This document shows, in pieces, positions 1-7,671 of a DNA stretch of 64,000 nt; the stretch's first letter is position 1, and the number at the start of each line of letters is the position of its first letter. Below the pieces are notes generated by a model, which had not been told where the DNA came from, did no database searches, and saw nothing but the letters and a program-made list of their open reading frames with translations. Made by a program: the position numbers and the translations under genes. Source of the DNA: Leptonema sp964619535 (GTDB lineage Bacteria; Spirochaetota; Leptospiria; Leptospirales; Leptonemataceae); NCBI GenBank assembly GCA_964619535.1, contig CAZUEX010000002.1, forward strand, positions 1 through 64,000, written 5' to 3'.

Positions 1-363
1 CATGTCTTCCAGTATTTGCTTGATGATGTCGAGAAACTGAGCAGGCCGAAAGGGTTTTACAATCCAGCCATCAGCCCCGGCTTCCCGTCCTTTTTGCTTC
101 ATGCTTTCTTCTGCTTCTGTGGTCAGTGTTATGATGGGCACGTCGCTGTTTAGCTTACGGATTTCGCGGATCATGGTAATGCCATCCATGATCGGCATGT
201 TGATGTCGGCGATCACGAGATCAAATTTGCCTGCAGCAAACTTCTCAACGCCTTCCTGACCGTGTTCCGCCAGGGTTACTTCATAGCCTCCCGTTTCCAG
301 GGTGTCGCGCACCATGTCACGCATGGTTGCCGAATCATCGACTGCCAGTATATGAGCTGCCAT
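1..363 (-). CDS. cheY: CheY-like response regulator (3' end at or beyond window edge)
   Basis: Single receiver domain. Read from the ATG at 363 the protein begins MAAHILAVDDSATMRDMV, with the acidic pair DD at residues 9-10, the phospho-acceptor Asp in the segment LVIADINMP, the Thr of ITLTTEAEE and the conserved Lys in IVKPFRP. The 121 codons visible are already the full CheY length, so only the stop codon or a few residues lie outside the window. It is the last visible gene of the chemotaxis operon, 86 bases after cheR. In the pathway CheA would phosphorylate it and it would act on the flagellar motor switch. CheY is inferred from position and size; other single-domain receivers look alike. 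Confidence 0.85.
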   Translation of the reverse strand, partial: MAAHILAVDDSATMRDMVRDTLETGGYEVTLAEHGQEGVEKFAAGKFDLVIADINMPIMDGITMIREIRKLNSDVPIITLTTEAEESMKQKGREAGADGWIVKPFRPAQFLDIIKQILEDM

Positions 364-449
364 TCTTTCCCTCCGAATCTGTGACCTGGGTAATAAAAAA
401 TGCCTGCATTGTCCGATCAATCAGAAAGCCGCTACCAGCTGATCGTGCT

Positions 450-1286
450 TTACTTGAAAAATGTAACCCGACTGGAGAATTCATAGTAGCGGGCCAGTCC
501 AGCCTCCCGCAAAATGTAGCTGGGTAAAGAGCCAATCAGGTTTTCTGAGGAGCCAAGAATCAAGGCTCCATCGTCCTTCAGGGAGTCTCGAATCTTCTGC
601 AGTATGGACTTCCTTGTTGCCTCATCGAAATAGATCAGCACATTGCGGCAGAAAATCAGATCGAAGCGGCCGGGGTAGGGGTCTGAAACAAGGTTGTGAA
701 CCCGAAAATTGATACAGGCCTTCAGCTCATCGCTGATCCTGTAGCCATCCTTTTCTCTGGTAAAGTACTTTGTCAGCAGGTGTGGTGGCATACCTCTCTG
801 TATCTCAAAATTTGTATAGTATCCTGCTTTTGCCCGTTCAATGGAGTCGCGACTGATGTCGGTTGCCGTGATCCGGAGGTTTGGATACAGTAACGGATAG
901 CGGTCGCGGATGAGCATGGCGATCGAATAGGGCTCCTGTCCAGAAGAGCAGGCTGCAGACCAGATGTTCAGGATTTCGTTCTGTGGAGCAGAGGGCTGGA
1001 TGCCCCGTCTTTCCATCCATTCCGGTATGATCTGATCAACAAGGGCATTGAAGATGCTTTCATCGCGAAAGAATTTTGTTTCATGCGTCGTAATGTGATC
1101 GATCAGTCGGTGCGTGAACTCTTCATCGGTGCCGGATATCAGCCGGGAAGCAACCTCATCATACGTGCTCAGGGAGTAATCCTTCATCAGGTCGCGCAGC
1201 CTGCTGTCCAGCAGGTAGAGCTTATCATCGGTCAGATATACACCGGTCATATTTTGAATGATGGCAACAAGTTGCTTGTGATCCAC
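450..1286 (-). CDS. cheR: CheR chemotaxis protein methyltransferase
   Basis: A 278-residue, full-length CheR, which transfers methyl groups from S-adenosylmethionine to glutamates of chemoreceptors during adaptation. An N-terminal helical domain ends in the CheR signature TTHETKFFRD (residues 67-76). The SAM-binding Rossmann part shows SAACSSGQEPYS (110-121), ITATDIS (139-145) and FCRNVLIYFD (212-221). The start is GTG at 1286, chosen because AGGAGG lies five bases upstream. That ribosome site sits just behind the cheB stop, so the two genes are probably translated from one message. Its partner demethylase CheB is the gene before it and a receptor gene diverges from the operon. No adaptation gene cheD is visible in this stretch. 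Confidence 0.95.
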   Translation of the reverse strand: MDHKQLVAIIQNMTGVYLTDDKLYLLDSRLRDLMKDYSLSTYDEVASRLISGTDEEFTHRLIDHITTHETKFFRDESIFNALVDQIIPEWMERRGIQPSAPQNEILNIWSAACSSGQEPYSIAMLIRDRYPLLYPNLRITATDISRDSIERAKAGYYTNFEIQRGMPPHLLTKYFTREKDGYRISDELKACINFRVHNLVSDPYPGRFDLIFCRNVLIYFDEATRKSILQKIRDSLKDDGALILGSSENLIGSLPSYILREAGLARYYEFSSRVTFFK

Positions 1287-1298
1287 AGTGACCTCCTG

Positions 1299-2375
1299 TT
1301 ATTCTCCGAGCAGTAGACGTATACGCCCTGCAATCCCTTCGATCGAAAGGTTTTCATGAACGATTTTTTCTTCCGAAGGGCGTGATGGCATGCCGTATAC
1401 CAGACAGCTTTCTCGTGACTGCGCTATCAGGTAGGATCCCTGCTTTTGCATTTCGATCATCCCTTTGTAGCCATCATATCCCATCCCTGTCATGATGATG
1501 CCAACGGCCCGTCTACCGTAGACATCTGCCACATGTCTGAATAATACGTCTGCAGACGGCTTGCAGCTATTCTCCGGCTCTGTATCCAGGATCCTGGCAT
1601 AAACACCGTCTGCCCGTCGTTGTACGGCGAGATGATAGCCGCCAGGGGCAAGATAGGCCTTACCGGCCTCGATTTTCATCCCCTCTGCGGCTTCAATGGT
1701 CGGGATTACGGATTCATCGCCCAGATTTTCGGCCAGCTGTCTGGTGAAAACAGGAGGCATGTGTTGGACGATAAGCAGGGCCCCTTTCGGTGGCCTGGGG
1801 AAACAATGAAAGAGCTTGCGCAAGGCAACCGGCCCTCCCGTAGAGATACCGATAGCGGCCACATCAAAAGAGGAAGGCCGCGCCTGTGCTGGAGGGACGG
1901 CGGGGGGAGGACTGTGCACCGTAGCCGGCTCGGTCATCTGTTGCAGGATGGGCTTCTCTACGGTATCGGCCAGCTTGATGATACGGCTCAGCAATTTGCG
2001 GCGGATATACTCTACAGGGGATTCGTTTCTGCCAGGCTCGGGCTTGGTAACGAAATCGGTTGCCCCTTCTTTCAGGGCCTCAATGGTGATTCGGGCTCCC
2101 TCCGTCGTATGAGAGCTGAACATGATTACCTGGCCATCAGGATGGATCCGTCGGATCTCGCGAAGGGCTTCCAGGCCTGTCATTTCTGGCATTTCATGAT
2201 CGAGAATGATGAAGTCCGGGCGATAGTGACGCACGCGGGGAAGTGCCACCACACCGTTCGAAGCAATCGACACGATGTCGATGCGTGGGTCGCTGGAAAG
2301 GGCTTCGCGCAGAAATGTTCTGTATGTTAACGAGTCGTCAACGATCAGAACGGAGATCTTTTTATCCTGATCCAT
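1299..2375 (-). CDS. cheB: CheB protein-glutamate methylesterase/deamidase
   Basis: A 358-residue CheB with both expected domains: a receiver domain (about 1-125; acidic DD at 13-14, phospho-acceptor Asp59 in ILDHEMPEMTG, Lys111 in VTKP), a proline-rich linker (about 145-168), and the methylesterase domain. The catalytic triad of the family can be placed: Ser178 in GISTGGP, His205 in VQHMPP and Asp301 in MTGMGYDG. It removes methyl groups from chemoreceptors and is activated by CheA phosphorylation. It lies nine bases after cheW and 12 bases before cheR in the same operon. Nothing is truncated. Confidence 0.95.
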   Translation of the reverse strand: MDQDKKISVLIVDDSLTYRTFLREALSSDPRIDIVSIASNGVVALPRVRHYRPDFIILDHEMPEMTGLEALREIRRIHPDGQVIMFSSHTTEGARITIEALKEGATDFVTKPEPGRNESPVEYIRRKLLSRIIKLADTVEKPILQQMTEPATVHSPPPAVPPAQARPSSFDVAAIGISTGGPVALRKLFHCFPRPPKGALLIVQHMPPVFTRQLAENLGDESVIPTIEAAEGMKIEAGKAYLAPGGYHLAVQRRADGVYARILDTEPENSCKPSADVLFRHVADVYGRRAVGIIMTGMGYDGYKGMIEMQKQGSYLIAQSRESCLVYGMPSRPSEEKIVHENLSIEGIAGRIRLLLGE

Positions 2376-2384
2376 GGAGTGCGG

Positions 2385-2810
2385 TCAATTGGCCCCTGCA
2401 AGCAGGCGGTCACAGTCTAAGACAAGAACAGGCCCTTTACCGGTATTGGCCACATACTGGATGTACAGGGCTTCTCTTTCTTCCATATGCGTGCTGGCCT
2501 CTTCGAGGCTTTCTTCGGGCAGACTGAGTATGTCATCGATTTCTTCTGCCATAATCCCTATCTGGGTCGTTGTGGATTTCAGCCGGATGATCTGAAGACG
2601 ATCCGTCCGATCGACCGGCCGCCCGCGAAGCAGCTGTCCCAGGTCAAACACGGTAACCACATCCCCTCGTACATTTACAATTCCTGCAATATGAGGTCGT
2701 GCTCCGGGAACCGGTGTAAGACGCAGGTTCTTTTCCACTTCTTTACAGCGTTCCAGAGGCAGAGCATACAGCTGCTTTCCCGTATACCATGTAAGGAACT
2801 CGCGATTCAC
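2385..2810 (-). CDS. cheW: CheW chemotaxis coupling protein
   Basis: A 141-residue single CheW domain, the adaptor that links chemoreceptor tips to CheA. The recognisable stretch is VTVFDLGQLLRGRP around residues 53-66, preceded by the typical IAGIVNVRGD. It starts with GTG at 2810, and this start overlaps the cheA stop (GTGA), implying translational coupling. CheA in this operon also carries two CheW-like domains of its own, so the receptor array has three distinct CheW surfaces from one locus. Confidence 0.92.
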   Translation of the reverse strand: MNREFLTWYTGKQLYALPLERCKEVEKNLRLTPVPGARPHIAGIVNVRGDVVTVFDLGQLLRGRPVDRTDRLQIIRLKSTTTQIGIMAEEIDDILSLPEESLEEASTHMEEREALYIQYVANTGKGPVLVLDCDRLLAGAN

Positions 2811-5344
2811 CTGTTTGCTCCTGATGGCGATGCTCCCTCAAGGCCCTGGTTGAGGTGTTCCTGCAGAGTGCGGTACCGTCCATTTCTGAAGCGTTCCGCC
2901 AGATCTTCGATGTCCAGTAACATGGTGGTCTTCCCTCCGATCAGAGCGCAGGCCGTTACAGACTCTGACGCGAAGGTATTACTGTCAAATCCTTCAAAAC
3001 TGGTCACCACATTGTGTACCTCATCAGCGAGGATACCAAGATAGAAGCCATTCAGATGAAACAGAATGACATAAGACTCCTTTTGATTGAAGAGTTCGAT
3101 ATTCTTCTGAAGCGAAAAGACCTTCTCGAGCCGCAGAAGGGGAACGATGTGATTTTGATGATTCAAAACCTCGAAATCGAGCAGCGTTTCGATCCGCTCA
3201 CAGGCAATCTTTTCGATCCTGGGCAGAGAGGCAACCGGCACGCCAAACAGATAGGACGAAGACTCGAAGATCAGATATCCTTCCATCTCTTCTTCTGTAG
3301 AAGCAGATTGTTCCTCTTCTTCCACGCCGGAAAGGTTGGCCGGTATGTTTCGATGCCGGGCAATGCCGGCAATGTCCAGAATGAGAACGGCCTCTCCGTC
3401 GCCCATAATGGCAGCTCCGGAGAATATCTTCACATCGGTCAGTTCCTGTCCCAGTGACCTGACCACGATCTCTTCGGGATTCAGGATTTCATCAACGAGA
3501 AGACCGAAGCGATGTTGTTCTGTTTCCACAACGATGATGAAGCCATCGGAAAAAGACTCGGATAACTCATGGTTCCCCTGTAACAGGGACTGAAGGGGAA
3601 CGAGAGGAATCAGGTGCCCTCTGATCTCACAGGTAAGATGATCCTGAATCCGCTCAACCTTCGCTGCATCCACTTTCAGCAGCTCTTTTACGTTGACCTG
3701 AGGAACGGCGAGTCGGGTTCCGTTGCTCTTTACCAGGATGCATGTGACGATGGACAGTGTTTGCGGTATCGTCAGCTGTATGGTCGTGCCCTGTCCGGCA
3801 ACAGAACTGATCTCGGCCGACCCACCGGCATTGGTCAGGCTGGTGCGGACGACGTCCATCCCCACTCCGCGCCCCGATGTTGTTGTTACCTGTTCGCTTG
3901 TGCTGAATCCGGGGAGGAAGATGAGATCTGCAAGCTCAGCATCTGTGGCAGATTTTGCTGCTTCTGCTGAAATGAGACCGCGCTTTACAGCCTTTTCGCG
4001 AATTTTGTCGTAGTCGAGTCCGCGACCGTCATCCTGTATCATGATGATGACGTTACCGCCGCGAAACGAGGCATCGATGCGAAGGCGGCCTTCTTCAGGT
4101 TTTCCCAGTCGGAGCCGTTCCTCCGGTGGTTCAATGCCATGGTCGATGGCATTTCGAACAATATGCGTCAGGGGATCGCGGATGGAATCCATCAGGGTTT
4201 TATCGAGCTCTACATGTCCGCCTTCGGTCAGTAGCTGGACTCGTTTGCCTGTTTGCGAGCAAACATCACGTACAAGGCGTGGAACTCTCTGGAACAGGGT
4301 TTCCAGTTCCTGGAGCCGTGTTCGCATAATACCTTCCTGGATACGCGAAACCAGGTAGCTGATCTTTTTCGCACTGACGGCAAGGGATGGATCGCGAAGA
4401 CCTTCTACCTTTTGCATCAACTCGTTTCGAGCAATAACCGTTTCGCCTGCCAGGTTGATCAGGTTTTCGATCAGTGGCAGAGGCACCTTTAGATGGGATT
4501 CCTTTTCGAAAGCAACGGGCTGGTCTTTTTCGCGTTTTTCCGCTGCAGGCGGTTCGCTCTTTTTTACCGGTGGTGACGGGGTTTTAGCCGAAGGAGCATG
4601 CAGTACGTCGATGGCAGCGGGTTGCAGGCCCGCTGCCTGGAGGACCTTTTCAGGTTCTTCTTTGCTCTGGAAAACAAGAAAGTAAGGCAGGTATGTTTCC
4701 GTGCCTGCATGAAAATCGGGGATCATCGAAGGACTGATTCCATGCAGAACAATCTGCCTGTCTTTGCGAAAGCTCTGCAAACGCTCACAGATGCCGGAAA
4801 GGCTGGTCGTGTCCTGGGAGGTCAGGTCCAGAAGAGCACAGGTCAGATAGTGCTGTGATTGAAGCTGAGCCTGCGGGATTCGTGTTCTTACCTTCTGGCA
4901 AAAGCTTTCGAAGCCCTGACGGAGATCGGCCACAGGGGCCCTGGGAACGACAGAGACAGTTTCTTTGCCTCTGTCTCGCAGAGCAGAGAGCTTTTTCATC
5001 AGGTCGCCTACGTCAATCGACTCAGATTCCTCGACCTTGTCGATCATCTGTCGCAGGCGATCCACGCAGAGAAGGAAGATGTCCACCATGTCGACATCGG
5101 GTTCCAGTTCGCGCGAACGCAGAGCACTGAGAACATTCTCAAAGACATGCGAAAACTCTTTGATGCGGTTAAGGTCGAACAGCCCGGAATTCCCCTTAAT
5201 CGTATGGATCGCTCGAAATAGCTGGTCCACCTGCTCTTCATCGAATCCCCGTTCCAGGCTGAGGATGGACTCCTCGGCCTGATCCAGCAGATCGGTCGAT
5301 TCAGCAATGAAGCTTGCCAGGAATTTTGCGTTCAGTTCATCCAT
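2807..5344 (-). CDS. cheA: CheA sensor histidine kinase with two C-terminal CheW domains
   Basis: Chemotaxis kinase of 845 residues. Order: Hpt domain with phospho-His47 in RAIHTIKGNSGLF; a middle region (about 140-260) in the place of the CheY/CheB-binding domain; a dimerisation helix pair (about 290-350); an ATP-binding domain with N box HIVRNAIDHGIEPPEE, DDGRGLD and GRGVGMDVV; a CheW-like domain (about 535-660); and a second CheW-like domain (about 695-830) beginning EEMEGYLIFESS. Classical CheA has only one such domain. I prefer ATG 5344, with GGAAG upstream and a start MDELNAKF typical of CheA; an in-frame TTG at 5380 overlaps the STAS gene stop. The kinase should phosphorylate CheY and CheB encoded downstream. 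Confidence 0.93.
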   Translation of the reverse strand: MDELNAKFLASFIAESTDLLDQAEESILSLERGFDEEQVDQLFRAIHTIKGNSGLFDLNRIKEFSHVFENVLSALRSRELEPDVDMVDIFLLCVDRLRQMIDKVEESESIDVGDLMKKLSALRDRGKETVSVVPRAPVADLRQGFESFCQKVRTRIPQAQLQSQHYLTCALLDLTSQDTTSLSGICERLQSFRKDRQIVLHGISPSMIPDFHAGTETYLPYFLVFQSKEEPEKVLQAAGLQPAAIDVLHAPSAKTPSPPVKKSEPPAAEKREKDQPVAFEKESHLKVPLPLIENLINLAGETVIARNELMQKVEGLRDPSLAVSAKKISYLVSRIQEGIMRTRLQELETLFQRVPRLVRDVCSQTGKRVQLLTEGGHVELDKTLMDSIRDPLTHIVRNAIDHGIEPPEERLRLGKPEEGRLRIDASFRGGNVIIMIQDDGRGLDYDKIREKAVKRGLISAEAAKSATDAELADLIFLPGFSTSEQVTTTSGRGVGMDVVRTSLTNAGGSAEISSVAGQGTTIQLTIPQTLSIVTCILVKSNGTRLAVPQVNVKELLKVDAAKVERIQDHLTCEIRGHLIPLVPLQSLLQGNHELSESFSDGFIIVVETEQHRFGLLVDEILNPEEIVVRSLGQELTDVKIFSGAAIMGDGEAVLILDIAGIARHRNIPANLSGVEEEEQSASTEEEMEGYLIFESSSYLFGVPVASLPRIEKIACERIETLLDFEVLNHQNHIVPLLRLEKVFSLQKNIELFNQKESYVILFHLNGFYLGILADEVHNVVTSFEGFDSNTFASESVTACALIGGKTTMLLDIEDLAERFRNGRYRTLQEHLNQGLEGASPSGANR

Positions 5345-5376
5345 GCCTGTGTCTTCCGTTTTATGCCCTGAGGCGG

Positions 5377-5688
5377 TCAAGATGCTGCATCGAGTAAAAC
5401 GAAGTGGCGATCCATACCGATCAGCCCCAGCTGATTTCGTATATCAGCAGATGTTTTCACCTTCAAGGTGGAACCGGACTTACGACTTTCTCGCGCAAAC
5501 GACGCCAGAACCGCTACGGATTCCATGCACAGCTCTTCACAGGCAGCCAGGTTTAAGAGAATCTCAACCCCGGGTTCAAGAGGAAGAGCATCGTTCAGGA
5601 CGGCGCGCAGTCCCTGGGCGGATTCTCGAAGCTCGTCCTTCTCGACCGAAATGATGATCCGTTTCCCTCGCTTGAAGAAGTTTGCCAT
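5377..5688 (-). CDS. STAS-domain protein at head of che operon
   Basis: A 103-residue protein made of one STAS domain, the fold of anti-sigma-factor antagonists. Visible are an N-terminal strand RIIISVEKDE, a strand VEILLNLAAC, the helix-start region MESVAVLASFARESRKSG where the phosphorylatable serine of the family sits (Ser in MESVAV), and NQLGLIGMDRHF near the end. It is the first gene of the chemotaxis operon and its TGA overlaps a possible TTG start of cheA. STAS genes beside cheA occur in several spirochaetes; the partner is unknown. It could respond to a phosphatase such as the SpoIIE-type protein at 7672, but that link is only inference. Confidence 0.8.
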   Translation of the reverse strand: MANFFKRGKRIIISVEKDELRESAQGLRAVLNDALPLEPGVEILLNLAACEELCMESVAVLASFARESRKSGSTLKVKTSADIRNQLGLIGMDRHFVLLDAAS

Positions 5689-5706
5689 AGCCCTGCCTGT
5701 TCCTCA

Positions 5707-5714
5707 TTATCGGC
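5707..5714 (-). promoter_or_regulatory. GCCGATAA, possible sigma-28 (FliA) -10 element
   Basis: On the minus strand GCCGATAA lies about 20 bases upstream of the STAS-cheA operon start. It matches the -10 consensus of flagellar sigma-28 promoters exactly, but no TAAA-type -35 is found at the usual 15-base spacing. A similar TTCCGATAA stands on the plus strand at 5812-5820, about 37 bases before the receptor gene, also without a clear -35. Treat as suggestive only. Confidence 0.35.
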
Positions 5715-5856
5715 CTGCAGCAGGCCTGAAAAGAGAAATGTAGCGGTTTCAGAGAAGAGCGAATAAAAAAAAAGGGATGGCGAATGGAACGGGCCCTCAT
5801 TTTCCGATAATAGTGAGGAATAGACGTCTGCGTCGTCGGTATTTAAGGTAGGGCAT

Positions 5857-7455
5857 ATGATTTCTTTCAAAGATATGAAGGTCGGTTCAAAGATCCTGAC
5901 AGGGAATGTTGTCCTGATCGGCCTTACCGTGATTCTGGCAGTCTTCGGCATTTTTCAGCTGAATCGAGATGTTGGAAGTTTTCGCGAAGTCTATGAAGAA
6001 CGTGTTCAGCCGCTTGCACACCTGAGCAATATTTCAAGAATCATCCTGCAGATTCGTGAGAACATGCTTCGCCAGACTCTGGCTTCTCTGGATGGAGACT
6101 GGAAGTCTGTTCAGGAAATCCAGGCAGAAACGGACAGGTTGCGTCAGGCCCTGACGGACGAAAAACAGGCACTTCAAACCGCGAACTTCAGCGAAGAGGA
6201 GGCAGCCCTGTTCAGGCAGTATAACGAAGCCGAGAACAACGCCCGTCAGGCCAGGGAGCGCTTCCAGGCAGCCTTGAAGGACCGCGAAGCAGAGGCGGCT
6301 GCCAGATACTCTGACGTATGGGCTCGCGATTATATAACCATGCGCGATGCAATCGATGCCATGGTGAGGATACAGGTAGAGCAGTCGGAGAAGCTCTACA
6401 AGGATGAGCTTTCAGCCTTTCGTATTTCGATGATTCTGTTTGGCCTGCTGGTGCTGCTGTCGATTGCAGGAGCCATCGGCATTGTCATATACATGAGACA
6501 GAGGGTGGCCGTTCCGCTGCAGAAAGCCGTCGATACGATCCGGGACCTTGCAGAAGGTGAGGGGGATCTTACAAGGCGCCTCGAGGTAAGCAGTGCCGAT
6601 GAGGTTGGCGAAATGGCCAGGTGGATCAACCAGTTTATCGAGAACATTCGCGATATCGTGAAAGAAATCGCCGACAACACCAACGAGGTAAAGTCCTCCT
6701 CCAACGCTCTTTCAGGGGCCAGTCAGAATCTGTCGGCCGGTGTGGAAGAGATGTCGCTTCAATCGAAGAATATCTCGGCAGCGGCCACACAGATGAATCA
6801 GAACTTCCAGGTTGTGTCCTCCTCTGTAGAAGAGCTGTCCACCTCCATTGGTGAGGTGGCGCGCAGCGCCTCCGATGCCTCGCAGATCGCAAAGGATGCT
6901 GACCGTACGGCTGCAAGCACCAACGAAAAGATCAAGCAGCTGGGTGTGGACGCCCAGGAGATTGGCAAGGTGGTGGAGGCCATCCAGAGCATCGCAAGTC
7001 AGACCAACCTGCTTGCGTTGAATGCAGCGATTGAGGCAGCCGGAGCGGGCGAGGCCGGAAAAGGCTTTGCCGTGGTGGCCTCAGAGGTGAAAGAGCTGGC
7101 CCGGCAGGCATCAGAGGCATCGGACGAAATCAAGAATCGAATCGAGGCCATCCAGGGCTCGGCGGACATGGCCGTTGAATCCATTGCAACGATTGCATCG
7201 GTCATTTCCAAAATCAATGAATTCAGCACAACGATTGCCTCTGCCGTAGAAGAACAATCGATCACGGCAAAAGAGATTGCAGGCAACATCAGTCAATCGA
7301 CCCAGGCATCGGACGATGTCGTTCGCAATATCTCTGGCATATCGACCGCCACAGAGGACGGCGCAAGAAGTGCACAGAATCTGTCCGAGCTTGCCACACA
7401 GCTGGATATGCTGTCTTCCCGCCTGGGACAGATCGTCAATCGGTTCCGGATTTAA
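5857..7455 (+). CDS. Methyl-accepting chemotaxis protein
   Basis: A 532-residue transmembrane chemoreceptor. A first membrane helix (about 11-31) is followed by a helical extracytoplasmic ligand-binding region (about 35-185, four-helix-bundle type), a second helix (about 190-213), a HAMP domain (about 214-268) and a long coiled-coil signalling domain. The hairpin tip that contacts CheA and CheW is SIASQTNLLALNAAIEAAGAG, matching the family except that the usual AAR is AAG. It diverges from the che operon, so receptor and pathway are made together. The ligand is unknown. The ATG at 5857 is preceded by AAGGTAGGG. Confidence 0.93.
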   Translation: MISFKDMKVGSKILTGNVVLIGLTVILAVFGIFQLNRDVGSFREVYEERVQPLAHLSNISRIILQIRENMLRQTLASLDGDWKSVQEIQAETDRLRQALTDEKQALQTANFSEEEAALFRQYNEAENNARQARERFQAALKDREAEAAARYSDVWARDYITMRDAIDAMVRIQVEQSEKLYKDELSAFRISMILFGLLVLLSIAGAIGIVIYMRQRVAVPLQKAVDTIRDLAEGEGDLTRRLEVSSADEVGEMARWINQFIENIRDIVKEIADNTNEVKSSSNALSGASQNLSAGVEEMSLQSKNISAAATQMNQNFQVVSSSVEELSTSIGEVARSASDASQIAKDADRTAASTNEKIKQLGVDAQEIGKVVEAIQSIASQTNLLALNAAIEAAGAGEAGKGFAVVASEVKELARQASEASDEIKNRIEAIQGSADMAVESIATIASVISKINEFSTTIASAVEEQSITAKEIAGNISQSTQASDDVVRNISGISTATEDGARSAQNLSELATQLDMLSSRLGQIVNRFRI

Positions 7456-7473
7456 GTGCTGGTTTACCCCTGA

Positions 7474-7494
7474 GGCCTGCGGTCGCGGCAGGCC
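7474..7494 (+). terminator. Stem-loop after the chemoreceptor gene
   Basis: GGCCTGC and GCAGGCC form a 7-bp stem with a 7-base loop, 19 bases past the stop. No run of T follows, so intrinsic termination would be weak. The rest of the 216-base gap to the next gene shows nothing I recognise. Confidence 0.4.
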
Positions 7495-7671
7495 AATAAA
7501 CATACCGATCAGTCTGTATGTTTGTTTGCTGTGCAATCGTCGGATTTCCGTTATTTGAAAGCCTGTCTCAAAAAAATCGGTTGCCGTATTGGATATGGAG
7601 AGTAGATCTGAGGCGTTTGCATCGCCTGGCAGACAAAAGACCTACTACAAAAAACAGGCATCGGCGGCTGT

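Noticed and set aside
1620..2330. A 236-residue plus-strand ORF
   Set aside because: It is fully antisense to cheB, has no family motifs and an amino-acid mix typical of a shadow frame.
5712..5726. Inverted repeat GGCCTG-CAG-CAGGCC upstream of the STAS gene
   Set aside because: A short stem in a 5' region with no T tract; the GCAGGCC string is frequent in this genome by composition.
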